Source of the DNA: Pseudomonadota bacterium
Lineage (GTDB): Bacteria > Pseudomonadota > Gammaproteobacteria > Steroidobacterales > Steroidobacteraceae
Direction: 5' to 3'
Length of the DNA: 64,000 bases
Assembly: GCA_018241505.1 (NCBI GenBank)
Contig: JAFEDS010000022.1
Coordinates: 62,001-126,000, forward strand
Shown here: positions 23,930 to 31,895 of the stretch, piece after piece
How positions within the stretch are numbered: position 1 is the stretch's first letter
How the letters are laid out: each line of letters begins with the position of its first letter
Notes under the pieces: model-generated
The model's input: only the letters and a program-made list of their open reading frames with translations
What the model was told of the DNA's origin: nothing
The model's database searches: none
Translations under genes and position numbers: made by a program

Positions 23930-25966
23930 GTGACCAAGAAGACAAAGAGTCTCGAACGACTGCGCCGCGGAGCGTCGGTCGCCGGTAGAGCGCTTTCACC
24001 CCTGATTCTCGCGGGGTTGCTGGGCGGCCAAACATCGGCTGCCACACAGGAGGCTGCTGTTGCGGGCTTCGCCGAGGTTGCCGGAAGCCTTCAGAACAAT
24101 GCCGGTACCGATACGGGCGAGTTCGGCAGCGCAAGAATGACCGTGGATGTTGTGTTGGCGCCCAGCAATCAGGCCGAGCTCTCCAATCTGCTGACGGCGG
24201 TCTACGATCAGAAAAACGCGAAGTACCATCAATGGCTCGCCAAGGGAGAATTCGAGTCCCGCTTTGCGCCGAGCGGCGCACGAGTTGCCGAGCTGACCGG
24301 CTATCTGCAGGCAAGCGGACTGACCGTCGAGAAATCCGCCTCTCCTTTCCTGCTGCGCGCCAGCGGGTCCAGCGCGCGCGTCGCGGCAGCACTCGGAACC
24401 TCTCTGCACAACTATACGAACAAACACGGAGTTTCCTACTATTCGAACGCCACTTCAGTCCGGCTGCCCGCGCGCCTCGCCAATGGCGTGCTGGGCGTCG
24501 TGGGTCTTTCGAACACCGTGCGGATGCAGTCGCACGCGCGGCGCACACCAAACGGCGGCGGCCACTCAATCCCAACTCCGAGCTGCGAAGCGCCCTACCC
24601 GACCGCTGACCAGATATTCGCCGGCGGTTTCCCCTTCGGTTACGGCGGCGGCCCGGGATGCAACGGATTGACCCCATCACAGGTCAACTCGCTGTATGAC
24701 GCGCCCAATTTTGGCTCCTCCGGCCAGGGACGCGGTGTCAACCTGGCCGTGTTTGAGCTGTCCGCCTACCAGCAATCCGATATTGCGACGTGGGCACGTC
24801 AGTTCTATGGCGCCGGCTTCACCCCGCCTCTCGTTGATATCAATGTAGATGGCGGACCGCTCGCCCCTCAATGCCCTGCCGGGGACACCTGTCCGCCCAA
24901 CTTCAACGGCTATGCCGGTGACATCGAAGTGGACGCCGACATCGAGATTCAGCTCGCGGTTTCACCCGCTGCGAAGCACATCCTGGTTTATAACGCGCCG
25001 AATGACTTCACCGGCCAGACCGAGCTGGACGAGTACACCCGGATAGCCCACGACAACCTCGCGGATGTGGTCAGCTCCAGTTGGGCCGTTTGCGAGCAGG
25101 ATGTCTCGGCCGGCTACGTGCAGGCGGAAAACGTGATCTTCCAGCAGATGGCGCTCCAGGGGCAGAGCGTGTTTGGGGCCGAAGGCGACACGGGCGCATT
25201 CTCCTGTATCAGGAGCGATGGCTCGACCAATGCCGCCGTTCTGGACCCGCCCGCCCAACCTTGGGTCACCAGTGTCGGCGGCACCTCCTTCGAGTCATTC
25301 AATCCAGGCGCCAACCCGCACCCGCAATACCCGGCCGGGGTGGAAACTGTATGGAACGTCGACAACCTGTGTAACAAGAGTGCCGATGAAGGCGGGGCCC
25401 CGGGTCTGTTCTGGTGTGGGGCGACAGGTGCCGGCGGTGGCGGCAACAGTCTGTATTGGGGACGCCCGGCATATCAGATCGGACCGGGAATCGTCGGCCA
25501 GGGGGCGACCTTCGCCGACGCCTCGAGTAACTGCGTTCTGGCCAAGGCCGGCACGCTCTGCCGCGCGGTGCCGGATATTTCGGCGAATGCCGATGAGTTC
25601 ACGCCCTATGCCGAGTTCTGCACGGGCAATGCCAACACACCTTTCAGTGTGTGCGGAACTTTCAGTGACGGACAAACGCCTCCGGGTTGGTTCGGCATCG
25701 GTGGCACGAGCCTGTCCTCGCCGCTGATATCCGCCATCTTTGCCAACCACGACAGCTTCTGGCACGGCCGGGTCGGTAACGTGAATCCGCTCCTGTACCT
25801 GCTGTACAACGTGGATCGCCGGGGGTACTTCCATGACATTTCCGGCAAGGGACAGACGACCAACAACAACGGTCTGTTCTTTGTGCTCCCGGGTTTCGAC
25901 CGGGCAACCGGTGTCGGTACGCCGAAGATGGGACCTCTCATCACCCTCTTCCCGGATAATGACTGA
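23930..25966 (+). CDS. Secreted sedolisin-family (S53) serine-carboxyl peptidase
   Basis: 678 aa from GTG at 23930, which has GGGAG nine bases upstream. ATG at 23870 is in frame but abuts its AGGAGG, leaving no spacing. A signal region (ALSPLILAGLLGGQTSA) is followed by a pro-kumamolisin-type activation domain (about 40-200: YHQWLAKGEFESRFAPSGARVAELTGYLQASGL) and the S53 catalytic domain. The Ser is in IGGTSLSSPLIS; the Glu/Asp pair probably lies in DIEVDADIEIQLAV; the oxyanion Asp is in EGDTGAFSC. The C-terminus DRATGVGTPKMGPL belongs to the calcium-binding end. These enzymes are acid endopeptidases made as zymogens. A strong hairpin follows the stop, so it is probably monocistronic. Confidence 0.9.
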   Translation: MTKKTKSLERLRRGASVAGRALSPLILAGLLGGQTSAATQEAAVAGFAEVAGSLQNNAGTDTGEFGSARMTVDVVLAPSNQAELSNLLTAVYDQKNAKYHQWLAKGEFESRFAPSGARVAELTGYLQASGLTVEKSASPFLLRASGSSARVAAALGTSLHNYTNKHGVSYYSNATSVRLPARLANGVLGVVGLSNTVRMQSHARRTPNGGGHSIPTPSCEAPYPTADQIFAGGFPFGYGGGPGCNGLTPSQVNSLYDAPNFGSSGQGRGVNLAVFELSAYQQSDIATWARQFYGAGFTPPLVDINVDGGPLAPQCPAGDTCPPNFNGYAGDIEVDADIEIQLAVSPAAKHILVYNAPNDFTGQTELDEYTRIAHDNLADVVSSSWAVCEQDVSAGYVQAENVIFQQMALQGQSVFGAEGDTGAFSCIRSDGSTNAAVLDPPAQPWVTSVGGTSFESFNPGANPHPQYPAGVETVWNVDNLCNKSADEGGAPGLFWCGATGAGGGGNSLYWGRPAYQIGPGIVGQGATFADASSNCVLAKAGTLCRAVPDISANADEFTPYAEFCTGNANTPFSVCGTFSDGQTPPGWFGIGGTSLSSPLISAIFANHDSFWHGRVGNVNPLLYLLYNVDRRGYFHDISGKGQTTNNNGLFFVLPGFDRATGVGTPKMGPLITLFPDND

Positions 25967-25994
25967 CCGGTAGTCACGTCAGCTCGCTCGACGG

Positions 25995-26022
25995 CAGGAG
26001 CACCCCGGCCGGGGTGCTCCTG
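25995..26022 (+). terminator. GC-rich perfect hairpin downstream of the sedolisin gene
   Basis: A 28-bp perfect inverted repeat (arms begin caggagcacccc) begins 29 bp after the sedolisin stop at 25966. It would form a very stable stem, but no T-tract follows, so it is a likely but not classic intrinsic terminator. It ends about 165 bp before the kinase gene. Confidence 0.55.
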
Positions 26023-26186
26023 ATCTCGAGCCTCCCTTGCGCGCGCCTAAACTGCTCCGCCACCTGATCCGTGCGATGCAGCAATTCCTGGCGCTTGACA
26101 CAACATTACAGTTAGCCCGCCGCCTTGGCCTGATACTGCCGCTCCTTACTGGCTGCGCCGCGGCTCCACGCCGCAAACATCTCCCC

Positions 26187-26903
26187 ATGACCGATACGGC
26201 CATCCCGACAGCCCAGGCTCTGAGACTGCAGACACTGGGGACACACTATGCGGGAATTGCACACGATCTCAGCAACTTGCTGTTGCTGACCCTGGGATAC
26301 GTATCGCGAGCGAGGCAGGAGATAGATCCGACTCACCCTGCACAACGCACGCTGGTATCGGCAGAAACTGCCGCTGCCGACGCGGTCGCGCTGACCCGCC
26401 GTGTGCTCAACTTCAGCCGGCCTGGCCGGAACAGTTACGGGCCCATCGATATCACGACAGTCGTGGCTGACTGTGTCGCATTACTGCGCTCAGCGGTGTC
26501 CAAAACCATCTGCATTGAGCTGGAAACCGGGGCGCCGGTTTCCCTGGTTGCCGGCGACCGCACTGAATTCCAGCAAATCGTCATGAATTTGTGCCTGAAC
26601 GCTGCTCAGTCGATGCCCCTATCCCGGGGTGTCATCCGCGTACGGATCGAGCCGGCCCTGATTGAGGGCAAGGCTTTTGTATGTATGCGGGTCATTGACA
26701 GCGGCTGTGGAATGGATGAAGCGACACGCGCCTCCATGTTTGAACCGTACTTCAGCACGAAAGACCCCGGCGTCGGCACGGGTTTGGGACTCACCATCGT
26801 GCAAGAGCTGGTGGCGCTGCATGGAGGCCAAATTTCGGTGCAGAGCACGAAAGGAATTGGGACTGAATTTACTCTGCACTTCCCGGCGCTCGAACCCTCA
26901 TAG
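26187..26903 (+). CDS. Orphan histidine kinase without sensor domain
   Basis: 238 aa from the ATG at 26187. The frame stays open upstream to TTG 26037 and ATG 26076, and the longer forms include RRLGLILPLLTGCAA, which resembles a lipoprotein lipobox, so the start is open. The H-box is THYAGIAHDLSNLLLLTLGY with His as phospho-acceptor. ATPase motifs are complete: N-box NLCLNAAQSM, G1 DSGCGMDE, F-box FEPYFSTKD, G2 GTGLGLTIV. It is the NtrB-like class often used in hybrid or stand-alone kinases. No receiver or response-regulator gene lies beside it. It converges on the LysR gene. Confidence 0.8.
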   Translation: MTDTAIPTAQALRLQTLGTHYAGIAHDLSNLLLLTLGYVSRARQEIDPTHPAQRTLVSAETAAADAVALTRRVLNFSRPGRNSYGPIDITTVVADCVALLRSAVSKTICIELETGAPVSLVAGDRTEFQQIVMNLCLNAAQSMPLSRGVIRVRIEPALIEGKAFVCMRVIDSGCGMDEATRASMFEPYFSTKDPGVGTGLGLTIVQELVALHGGQISVQSTKGIGTEFTLHFPALEPS

Positions 26904-26905
26904 CA

Positions 26906-27814
26906 TCAACTGCGCCGGCTTTGGGATGCGTCCATCTCGCTCACCAACGGATGCGGCCGACGCCCCCGCGCGCGGACCAAAAAAACCGTCTGCCGGACTT
27001 CTTCAGTACGACCCACGACCCCAAGATGTGACTGTCTCATCACCTCAGTCGCAATCGAAGTCGGAACGGTAGCAACACCCAAACCCTGCGCGGCGAAACT
27101 CTGAAGCAGAGCGCTATCTTCGATGCGTCCCACAATGTGTGGGCGCACACCCTGCCGCGCAAACCACGCCTGAATCGCCTGCCCCAGAAGCGAGCGCGGC
27201 GCGGAGCCAATAAGAAACGGCGCATCCTGCAGGCTCCGGGGAAAGCCACGTGAAAGGCGCCTGGCGAGCGGCCTGGCGGCCAGGAACGTCATTCCCGACT
27301 CACTCAACATCTTGGCCTCGAGAACCCGTGCGAGATTCGCCGGTACCGGCGCGTCCGCCAATACTGCATCGAGCTGGCCCACGGCAAGCTGACCCAAAAG
27401 GTCCGCATGAGCGCCTTCGCGACACTCGAGCTCGAGCTGTTCGCGGTGCCGCTCGATTACCGTTTGTAGTGCCGCAACGGTCAACAGCTTGGGCACACTG
27501 TCGGTGGCGGCGATGCGCAACCGGATACTCCGGGGCTTGCCCACACCCCGCAAAACCTGCGCCAGCTCGTCACTCAAGGCGAATATCTGGTTCGCATAAT
27601 CCAACGCGCTCTCACCCGCCGTGGTCAACCGCAAACGGCGCCCCGCCCTTTCAAACAGTGGCTGACCGACCGACAGTTCCAGCTCCTGCACCTGGCCGCT
27701 GACGGTCTGCGGTGTCACGAACAAAGTGCGGGCCGCCTGGGCGACCGAACCTCGACGCGCCACTTCGGCGAAATAGCGCAGGTGCTTCAGATTGAGCGGG
27801 CGAGCTTCGTTCAT
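26906..27814 (-). CDS. LysR-family regulator resembling NhaR
   Basis: 302 aa. The N-terminal winged helix-turn-helix (LNLKHLRYFAEVARRGSVAQAARTLFVTPQTVSGQVQELE) has the NhaR-type features NLxHLxYFxxVxxxGSV and LxxTPQTxSGQ. The C-terminal part is the LysR effector domain. In enterobacteria NhaR activates the sodium/proton antiporter nhaA in response to sodium and alkaline pH. No nhaA is present here. Instead the gene is divergent, with a 100-bp gap, from an HPF/RaiA-like gene and terC/alx. Control of those two genes is a reasonable inference. AGG lies eight bases before the ATG at 27814. Confidence 0.9.
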   Translation of the reverse strand: MNEARPLNLKHLRYFAEVARRGSVAQAARTLFVTPQTVSGQVQELELSVGQPLFERAGRRLRLTTAGESALDYANQIFALSDELAQVLRGVGKPRSIRLRIAATDSVPKLLTVAALQTVIERHREQLELECREGAHADLLGQLAVGQLDAVLADAPVPANLARVLEAKMLSESGMTFLAARPLARRLSRGFPRSLQDAPFLIGSAPRSLLGQAIQAWFARQGVRPHIVGRIEDSALLQSFAAQGLGVATVPTSIATEVMRQSHLGVVGRTEEVRQTVFLVRARGRRPHPLVSEMDASQSRRS

Positions 27815-27914
27815 CAGTTTTTACCTGAGGAAGATGCACGTATTTTCTGCTTTTTCCTGTCTAAGAGCCACTCTACAGTGCGCTTCAGGTTCCACCCACG
27901 TACGGAGACCTCAG

Positions 27915-28265
27915 ATGCAAATCGACGTCCAATCCCGAGGCTTCAGTTTGAGCCGGGCACTTCAGCGGGCCATCGAGGGCGAAGCTCGGCAATACGCTGC
28001 CGGGTGTGCCAACGTGCCAGCCGCCATCCGCGTTCGCATCTATGACAACAATGGTCCGCGTGGTGGTATCGATAAAAGCTGCCTGGTTCAGGCCACCCTG
28101 CCGCGGAGCAGTCAATCGGTGATTGTGAGCCACGTGGACGCTGACATGTATCGCGCGATTGCAGTTGCATTCGCGAAGCTCACGCGCGCAACCCGCTCGC
28201 TCCTGGAGCGTCGCCGATCCAAGCGCCGCTTCGTCCCTGCCACGCTGTCCCAAACGGCCGGCTGA
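27915..28265 (+). CDS. HPF/RaiA-like ribosome-associated protein
   Basis: 116 aa from the ATG at 27915 with GGAG eight bases upstream. The start MQIDVQSRGFSLSRALQRAIEGEARQY matches the opening strand and helix of hibernation-promoting factors. A second strand-helix pair follows (SSQSVIVSHVDADMYRAIAVAFAKLTRATRSLLERRRSKRR) with a basic C-terminal helix suited to rRNA contact. It lacks the C-terminal extension of long HPF. The gene is followed after 21 bp by terC/alx and is divergent from the NhaR-like regulator. It may put ribosomes to rest under ionic or alkaline stress. The family call is moderate because the protein is short. Confidence 0.75.
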   Translation: MQIDVQSRGFSLSRALQRAIEGEARQYAAGCANVPAAIRVRIYDNNGPRGGIDKSCLVQATLPRSSQSVIVSHVDADMYRAIAVAFAKLTRATRSLLERRRSKRRFVPATLSQTAG

Positions 28266-28286
28266 TAGCAACAACTGCCTCCCGAC

Positions 28287-29252
28287 ATGTCACTGGAAAC
28301 GTCCCTTTGGCGCTGGAGTATATTCGGCGCCGTCGTGTTGATCCTGTTGGTCTTCGACCTGGGTGTGCTGAACCGGAAGAACGCTGCCATCAGCCTGAAA
28401 CGCAGCCTGTGGCTGTCCGCAGGCTACATTGGTGTTGCCCTGGCGTTCGCCGCCTGGGTCAGTTGGCAGCTCGGTGCCGACAGTGCCATGGACTTCCTGA
28501 CCGGCTATGCCATTGAGAAAACACTCGCACTCGACAACATCTTCCTGATCTCGACGGTGTTCACACTGCTCGCCGTGCCTCGTGAATACCAACATCGAGT
28601 GCTTTTCTGGGGGATTCTCGGTGTGCTCATCCTGCGGGCCATCCTGATCGGCCTGGGGGCCGCGCTGGTAGCGTCATTCCATTGGGTACTCTACGGATTT
28701 GGCGCAGTCCTGGTGCTCACCGGAATCGGCATGTTCGTGCGCCGCGAGGGCTCGAATCAGATCCCTCAGACCGCGCTGCGCTGGCTGCAACGCCGTCTGC
28801 CCGTCATTGACGAGCTCCACGGGAGGCACTTCTTCGTCCGGGTTGCGGCGCCGGGCGCGGGGGGCGATGCGCCGAAGCGCTGGTTTGCAACACCGCTGCT
28901 GCTCGCCCTGGTGCTGATTGAGCTGCTCGACCTTCTGTTTGCGGTGGACTCGGTTCCCGCGGTCTTCGCGATCACCCAGGACCCGTTCATTGTCTACACG
29001 TCCAACATCTTTGCCGTCCTCGGCCTGCGCGCACTGTATTTCAGCCTTGCTGATCTGACCGAGCGCTTTCACTATCTGCGCTACGCGCTGGCCGCGGTGT
29101 TGGTATTTGTGGGCGCAAAGATCCTGGCAACCGACGTCATCGGAACGATGCCGGCCTGGGTTTCACTGTCAATTACGGTCGGTTTGCTGGCCACCGGGGT
29201 ACTGTATTCGTTGCATCGGACGCGCGCCAATGCAGTGCTCACTGTGGGCTGA
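28287..29252 (+). CDS. TerC/Alx-family integral membrane protein
   Basis: 321 aa with about nine membrane helices. Family motifs with buried acidic residues are visible: LLVFDLGVLNRKNAAISLKRSL, YAIEKTLALDNIFL, and LVLIELLDLLFAVDSVPAVFAIT, followed by YTSNIFAVLGLRALYFSLADL. TerC/Alx proteins are linked to metal (manganese) export, tellurite resistance and alkaline induction. It sits 21 bp downstream of the HPF-like gene, probably in one transcript, opposite an NhaR-like regulator. The last 14 bp overlap the 3' end of the convergent esterase gene. Confidence 0.9.
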   Translation: MSLETSLWRWSIFGAVVLILLVFDLGVLNRKNAAISLKRSLWLSAGYIGVALAFAAWVSWQLGADSAMDFLTGYAIEKTLALDNIFLISTVFTLLAVPREYQHRVLFWGILGVLILRAILIGLGAALVASFHWVLYGFGAVLVLTGIGMFVRREGSNQIPQTALRWLQRRLPVIDELHGRHFFVRVAAPGAGGDAPKRWFATPLLLALVLIELLDLLFAVDSVPAVFAITQDPFIVYTSNIFAVLGLRALYFSLADLTERFHYLRYALAAVLVFVGAKILATDVIGTMPAWVSLSITVGLLATGVLYSLHRTRANAVLTVG

Positions 29253-30063
29253 AGATAAATCGCAGCCCGCGGTTGTAGTACTCCGGCAGAACGCCAGCGT
29301 GTCGTTCACCTTCTACTATGCGGCCATCCCAATGCAAACCGGTGTAGTTGCGCGATGCGAGTGTCCGCGCAAAGCTGAGCCCCGGGGTCATGAGCTCCTC
29401 GGCGCCACCCGCCGCCATGAACAGCCGTACCGGCAGATCCTTGTGCTTTTCGAAGTACTTCTGTTCCTGCTTGACCAGGTAGTCGTTGTCCCAGGGAATC
29501 GCAGGGCTGCCGGCGAGGTATCCCCAGAACAGGGTGGGTTCCGTGAACATGGCATACAGTGAAAACAAGCCGCCCAGGGAGTGACCGCCCAGGATGCGGC
29601 GGGTTGGATCCGCGCGATAGTTGGTTTCCGCAAATGGAATCAGCTCTGTTTTGATGAAGTGCAGGAACTTCGGCCCATCGCCGGAGCCCTTCGGCGCCCC
29701 GGGGCTCGGCGTGTAGTCCATTGCCCGCAGCGCCTCGTAGTCCGGTTTGTCACCATGGTAGGTAATGGCCACGACAATGATGTCCGGCATCCACTTGTCG
29801 TAGACGAGACCGCCGATCACGGCATCCAGCAATTTGAAGTGCCACTGGCCGTCGAGCAGATAGAGCACCGGGTATTTCCGGCTGCTATCCTTGTCGTAGT
29901 CGGCCGGCTTGCGAATGTACAGGTCATACGTGCGCCCGGTGGACCTGGACTCGAGGGTGCGCAGCTCGGAATTGGGGAGCGTGACGGGCGGAAATGCCGG
30001 CGCGGCGGCTCCTATGTTGGCTGCAACGGTGAGCAACAGAGGCAGCAGGTAAACGCTTCGCAT
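29239..30063 (-). CDS. Secreted alpha/beta-hydrolase esterase (enterochelin esterase/EstD-like)
   Basis: 274 aa from the ATG at 30063, which gives a signal peptide (MRSVYLLPLLLTVAANIGAAAPA); ATG 30108 adds 15 polar residues and is also possible. The nucleophile elbow is GGHSLGG. An early strand SRKYPVLYLLDGQWHF and the late EGERHAGVLPE supply the usual Asp/His region of the putative-esterase (IroE/Fes-like) family. Members hydrolyse ester bonds of siderophores, S-formylglutathione or acyl groups. No siderophore genes are near. It converges on terC with a 14-bp overlap. Confidence 0.85.
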   Translation of the reverse strand: MRSVYLLPLLLTVAANIGAAAPAFPPVTLPNSELRTLESRSTGRTYDLYIRKPADYDKDSSRKYPVLYLLDGQWHFKLLDAVIGGLVYDKWMPDIIVVAITYHGDKPDYEALRAMDYTPSPGAPKGSGDGPKFLHFIKTELIPFAETNYRADPTRRILGGHSLGGLFSLYAMFTEPTLFWGYLAGSPAIPWDNDYLVKQEQKYFEKHKDLPVRLFMAAGGAEELMTPGLSFARTLASRNYTGLHWDGRIVEGERHAGVLPEYYNRGLRFIFSPQ

Positions 30064-30108
30064 CTGGGGCTTCACTGGCTCGTCCTTGTGATGGGGTGTG
30101 CGGATCAT

Positions 30109-30567
30109 GCCTTGGTCTGGTTGTAAAAGATAGCGCTACCACGATAAGGGGCCGCCAGCGTGCGATGAGGCGAAGCTGCCGGTGTACAACCGGATCGCGA
30201 CGCAACCGCCTTAGTGGAGACGCGCGTCCGGGATACATGACGCTGCGGCCGGGTTCGCGGCAACCGCTGAAGTCCCCTTCGGAACCGGCTCGCCGGCCAT
30301 ACCACACTTTCGACGTAGCGCCACCGCGTAGAAACGACACGCGCCCCCTCGCACGCACTTCACGACGGTCCATCACGAGTGATCCCCACCGTCTGACCGG
30401 ACGCCATTCGCCACCGCGAACAATACGCACGCGACATCGAGCAGCTAACTCGTAAGGTTATTTCAAACACGACCTGCGACATATCTTTCGGCGTTGAGAT
30501 CACCTCCCGTAACGCGTATGCAATCCTCTGCGCCTCATCAATTTCTCCACTCGTTGAGTTATGTTTG
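30109..30567. other. Intergenic region without a recognisable gene
   Basis: About 450 bp between the esterase and the Rpn gene. Open frames here have no recognisable domain. From about 30445 on, the sequence becomes noticeably more AT-rich than its neighbours, as expected for the promoter region of a horizontally acquired gene. Confidence 0.45.
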
Positions 30568-30587
30568 ATACGAAATGAGCGTATGAT
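30568..30587 (+). promoter_or_regulatory. Candidate promoter/operator of the Rpn gene
   Basis: TATGAT at 30582-30587 is a good -10 candidate 36 bp before the ATG; a weak TTATGT lies about 17 bp upstream of it. An inverted repeat ATACG-N7-CGTAT (30568-30584) overlaps the -10 and could be an operator. Judged by eye only. Confidence 0.3.
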
Positions 30588-30622
30588 CCACCCCCTTCAA
30601 ATCCGAACCTCTCCACGCGTCG

Positions 30623-31672
30623 ATGTTTGACTCAGACTCTTTCTATCACCGCTTGTTTTCCCATCCTCAGATGGTGCAAGAACTCGTCCGGGAGTTCGTC
30701 CCTGATGCCGTTTCGGCCGGGATGGACTTTTCTGGCCTACGGCGAGTCAACTCCAAGTTTCATGTCGATCGGCAATCGGCTCAACGGCGCGAAGGGGATG
30801 TCATCTGGAGAGTACCAACTCTTGAAGGTTCTGATATCTGCTTGTACGTACTGCTCGAATTCCAGAGTGAAAGTGACTGGTGGATGGCTGCGCGCGCCCA
30901 GGTTTACCAGGGGTTGCTCTACCAACAGGTCGTCGAGGAAAACAAACTGAAAAACGGCGCCCAACTTCCGCCGGTGTTGTTGGTAGTACTATATAACGGT
31001 GAGCGTCGCTGGAACGCTCCCGCCGAGATCACCGAGCTGATCGCGTTGCAGCCGGATTCGGCCCTATGGCACTGGCAGCCGCAGGTTCGATACTATGTCC
31101 TCGATATGGGTGCTTTTGCCGGTGACGACCTGGCTCGGCGCGACAGCCTGGCGGCGTTGCTGTTCCGCCTCGAGCAGCGGCGGCCGCAAGGTGACCTCAG
31201 CGCACTGATTGATGAAGTGATAGGGTGGTTTCGCGAGCACCCGGACTTCGAGCCCCTGAAGCAGTTATTCGCAGAGTTGATTCGGCAGGCGATCGCCAGT
31301 CTCGGGACGGAGACTGTCATACCGGAGGATTTAATGGTCATCAAGTCAAATCTGGTAACACTGGGTGAGACCTGGAAACAGGAATGGCTCGCTGCGGGCC
31401 GGGCGGAAGGCGAGCTCAAGGGCCGAGCAGTGGGCCAGGCCGAAGGCGAGCTCAAGGGCCGAGCAGTGGGCCAGGCCGAAGGCGAGATCAAGGGCCGAGC
31501 AGCGGGCCAGGCAACGGCGCTCGTTCGGCTCCTGATCAAGAGATTCGGTCCACTGGACCCGGCGCGGCTCGACCAAATCCATTCTGCCGATCCTGCGACC
31601 GTCGAACGTTGGTTCGATCGGGCGGTGGATGCTCCCGACCTACACGCAGTATTCCATCCAGTTGGCGAATGA
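30623..31672 (+). CDS. Rpn-family PD-(D/E)XK nuclease (long form)
   Basis: 349 aa. The N-terminal nuclease domain (about 1-230) has DSDSFYHRLFSHPQMVQELVREF, catalytic Asp59 (REGDVIW) and the E79-F-Q81 motif (LLEFQSE), then the helix RAQVYQGLLYQQVV. This is the recombination-promoting-nuclease group, once annotated as transposases. The C-terminal part (238-349) carries ten four-residue units of xxGx form and a conserved tail. Rpn proteins are reported as genes-within-genes toxin-antitoxin and phage-defence systems whose separately translated C-terminal part blocks the long protein. A clear internal Shine-Dalgarno and ATG exist here at 31334. No terminal inverted repeats or transposase partner are seen, so it is not an IS. 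Confidence 0.9.
   Translation: MFDSDSFYHRLFSHPQMVQELVREFVPDAVSAGMDFSGLRRVNSKFHVDRQSAQRREGDVIWRVPTLEGSDICLYVLLEFQSESDWWMAARAQVYQGLLYQQVVEENKLKNGAQLPPVLLVVLYNGERRWNAPAEITELIALQPDSALWHWQPQVRYYVLDMGAFAGDDLARRDSLAALLFRLEQRRPQGDLSALIDEVIGWFREHPDFEPLKQLFAELIRQAIASLGTETVIPEDLMVIKSNLVTLGETWKQEWLAAGRAEGELKGRAVGQAEGELKGRAVGQAEGEIKGRAAGQATALVRLLIKRFGPLDPARLDQIHSADPATVERWFDRAVDAPDLHAVFHPVGE
31334..31672 (+). CDS. Likely intragenic RpnS-type antitoxin (C-terminal product of the Rpn gene)
   Basis: Inside the Rpn frame, ATG at 31334 (codon 238) is preceded by GGAGG with a five-base spacer, which is as good as any Shine-Dalgarno in the window. Translation from it would give 112 aa: MVIKSNLVTLGETWKQEWL, the ten xxGx tetrads, and a C-terminal helical tail (ATALVRLLIKRFGPLDPARL). 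In described Rpn systems the separately made C-terminal part neutralises the nuclease, and its four-residue repeat number varies between strains. Domain position, repeat type and start signal all match that scheme. Expression is inferred. Confidence 0.55.
   Translation: MVIKSNLVTLGETWKQEWLAAGRAEGELKGRAVGQAEGELKGRAVGQAEGEIKGRAAGQATALVRLLIKRFGPLDPARLDQIHSADPATVERWFDRAVDAPDLHAVFHPVGE
31403..31510 (+). repeat. Three 36-bp tandem repeats inside the Rpn gene
   Basis: Three contiguous in-frame 36-bp units (31403-31438, 31439-31474, 31475-31510) encode AEGELKGRAVGQ twice and AEGEIKGRAAGQ. Units 1 and 2 differ at one base; unit 3 differs from unit 2 at two. Each unit is three xxGx tetrads. Near identity shows recent copy-number change. 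Confidence 0.95.
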
Positions 31673-31694
31673 GTGCTGATCCTCGAGCGCACTT

Positions 31695-31715
31695 CTGGCC
31701 TGCTGATCCGGCCAG
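31695..31715 (+). terminator. Weak hairpin after the Rpn gene
   Basis: Inverted repeat CTGGCC-N9-GGCCAG, 23 bp past the Rpn stop, followed by ttctg. It could act as a terminator, but the T-run is poor. Confidence 0.25.
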
Positions 31716-31895
31716 TTCTGACGAGGTACTTTCAGTGGTGAATCGACACCGGAGGGCCCGCCGATGGATGAGAACACCGCTGAGGCGTTCTCCGAGTCCT
31801 CTAATGCATCTCATCTCGGACCGGTGGACGAGCAGTTCTTCGGGCTTCTATCGTCAGCTTGCGGTCAAGCTGCTGGCTCGTTCAGGAGAGACACG

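Noticed and set aside
31403-31510. 36-bp repeats as a CRISPR array
   Set aside because: The copies are contiguous without spacers and stay in the Rpn reading frame.
30623-31672. Rpn gene as a transposase of an insertion sequence
   Set aside because: No terminal inverted repeats, target duplication or partner gene are visible. The PD-(D/E)XK Rpn family is better seen as a nuclease/defence gene.
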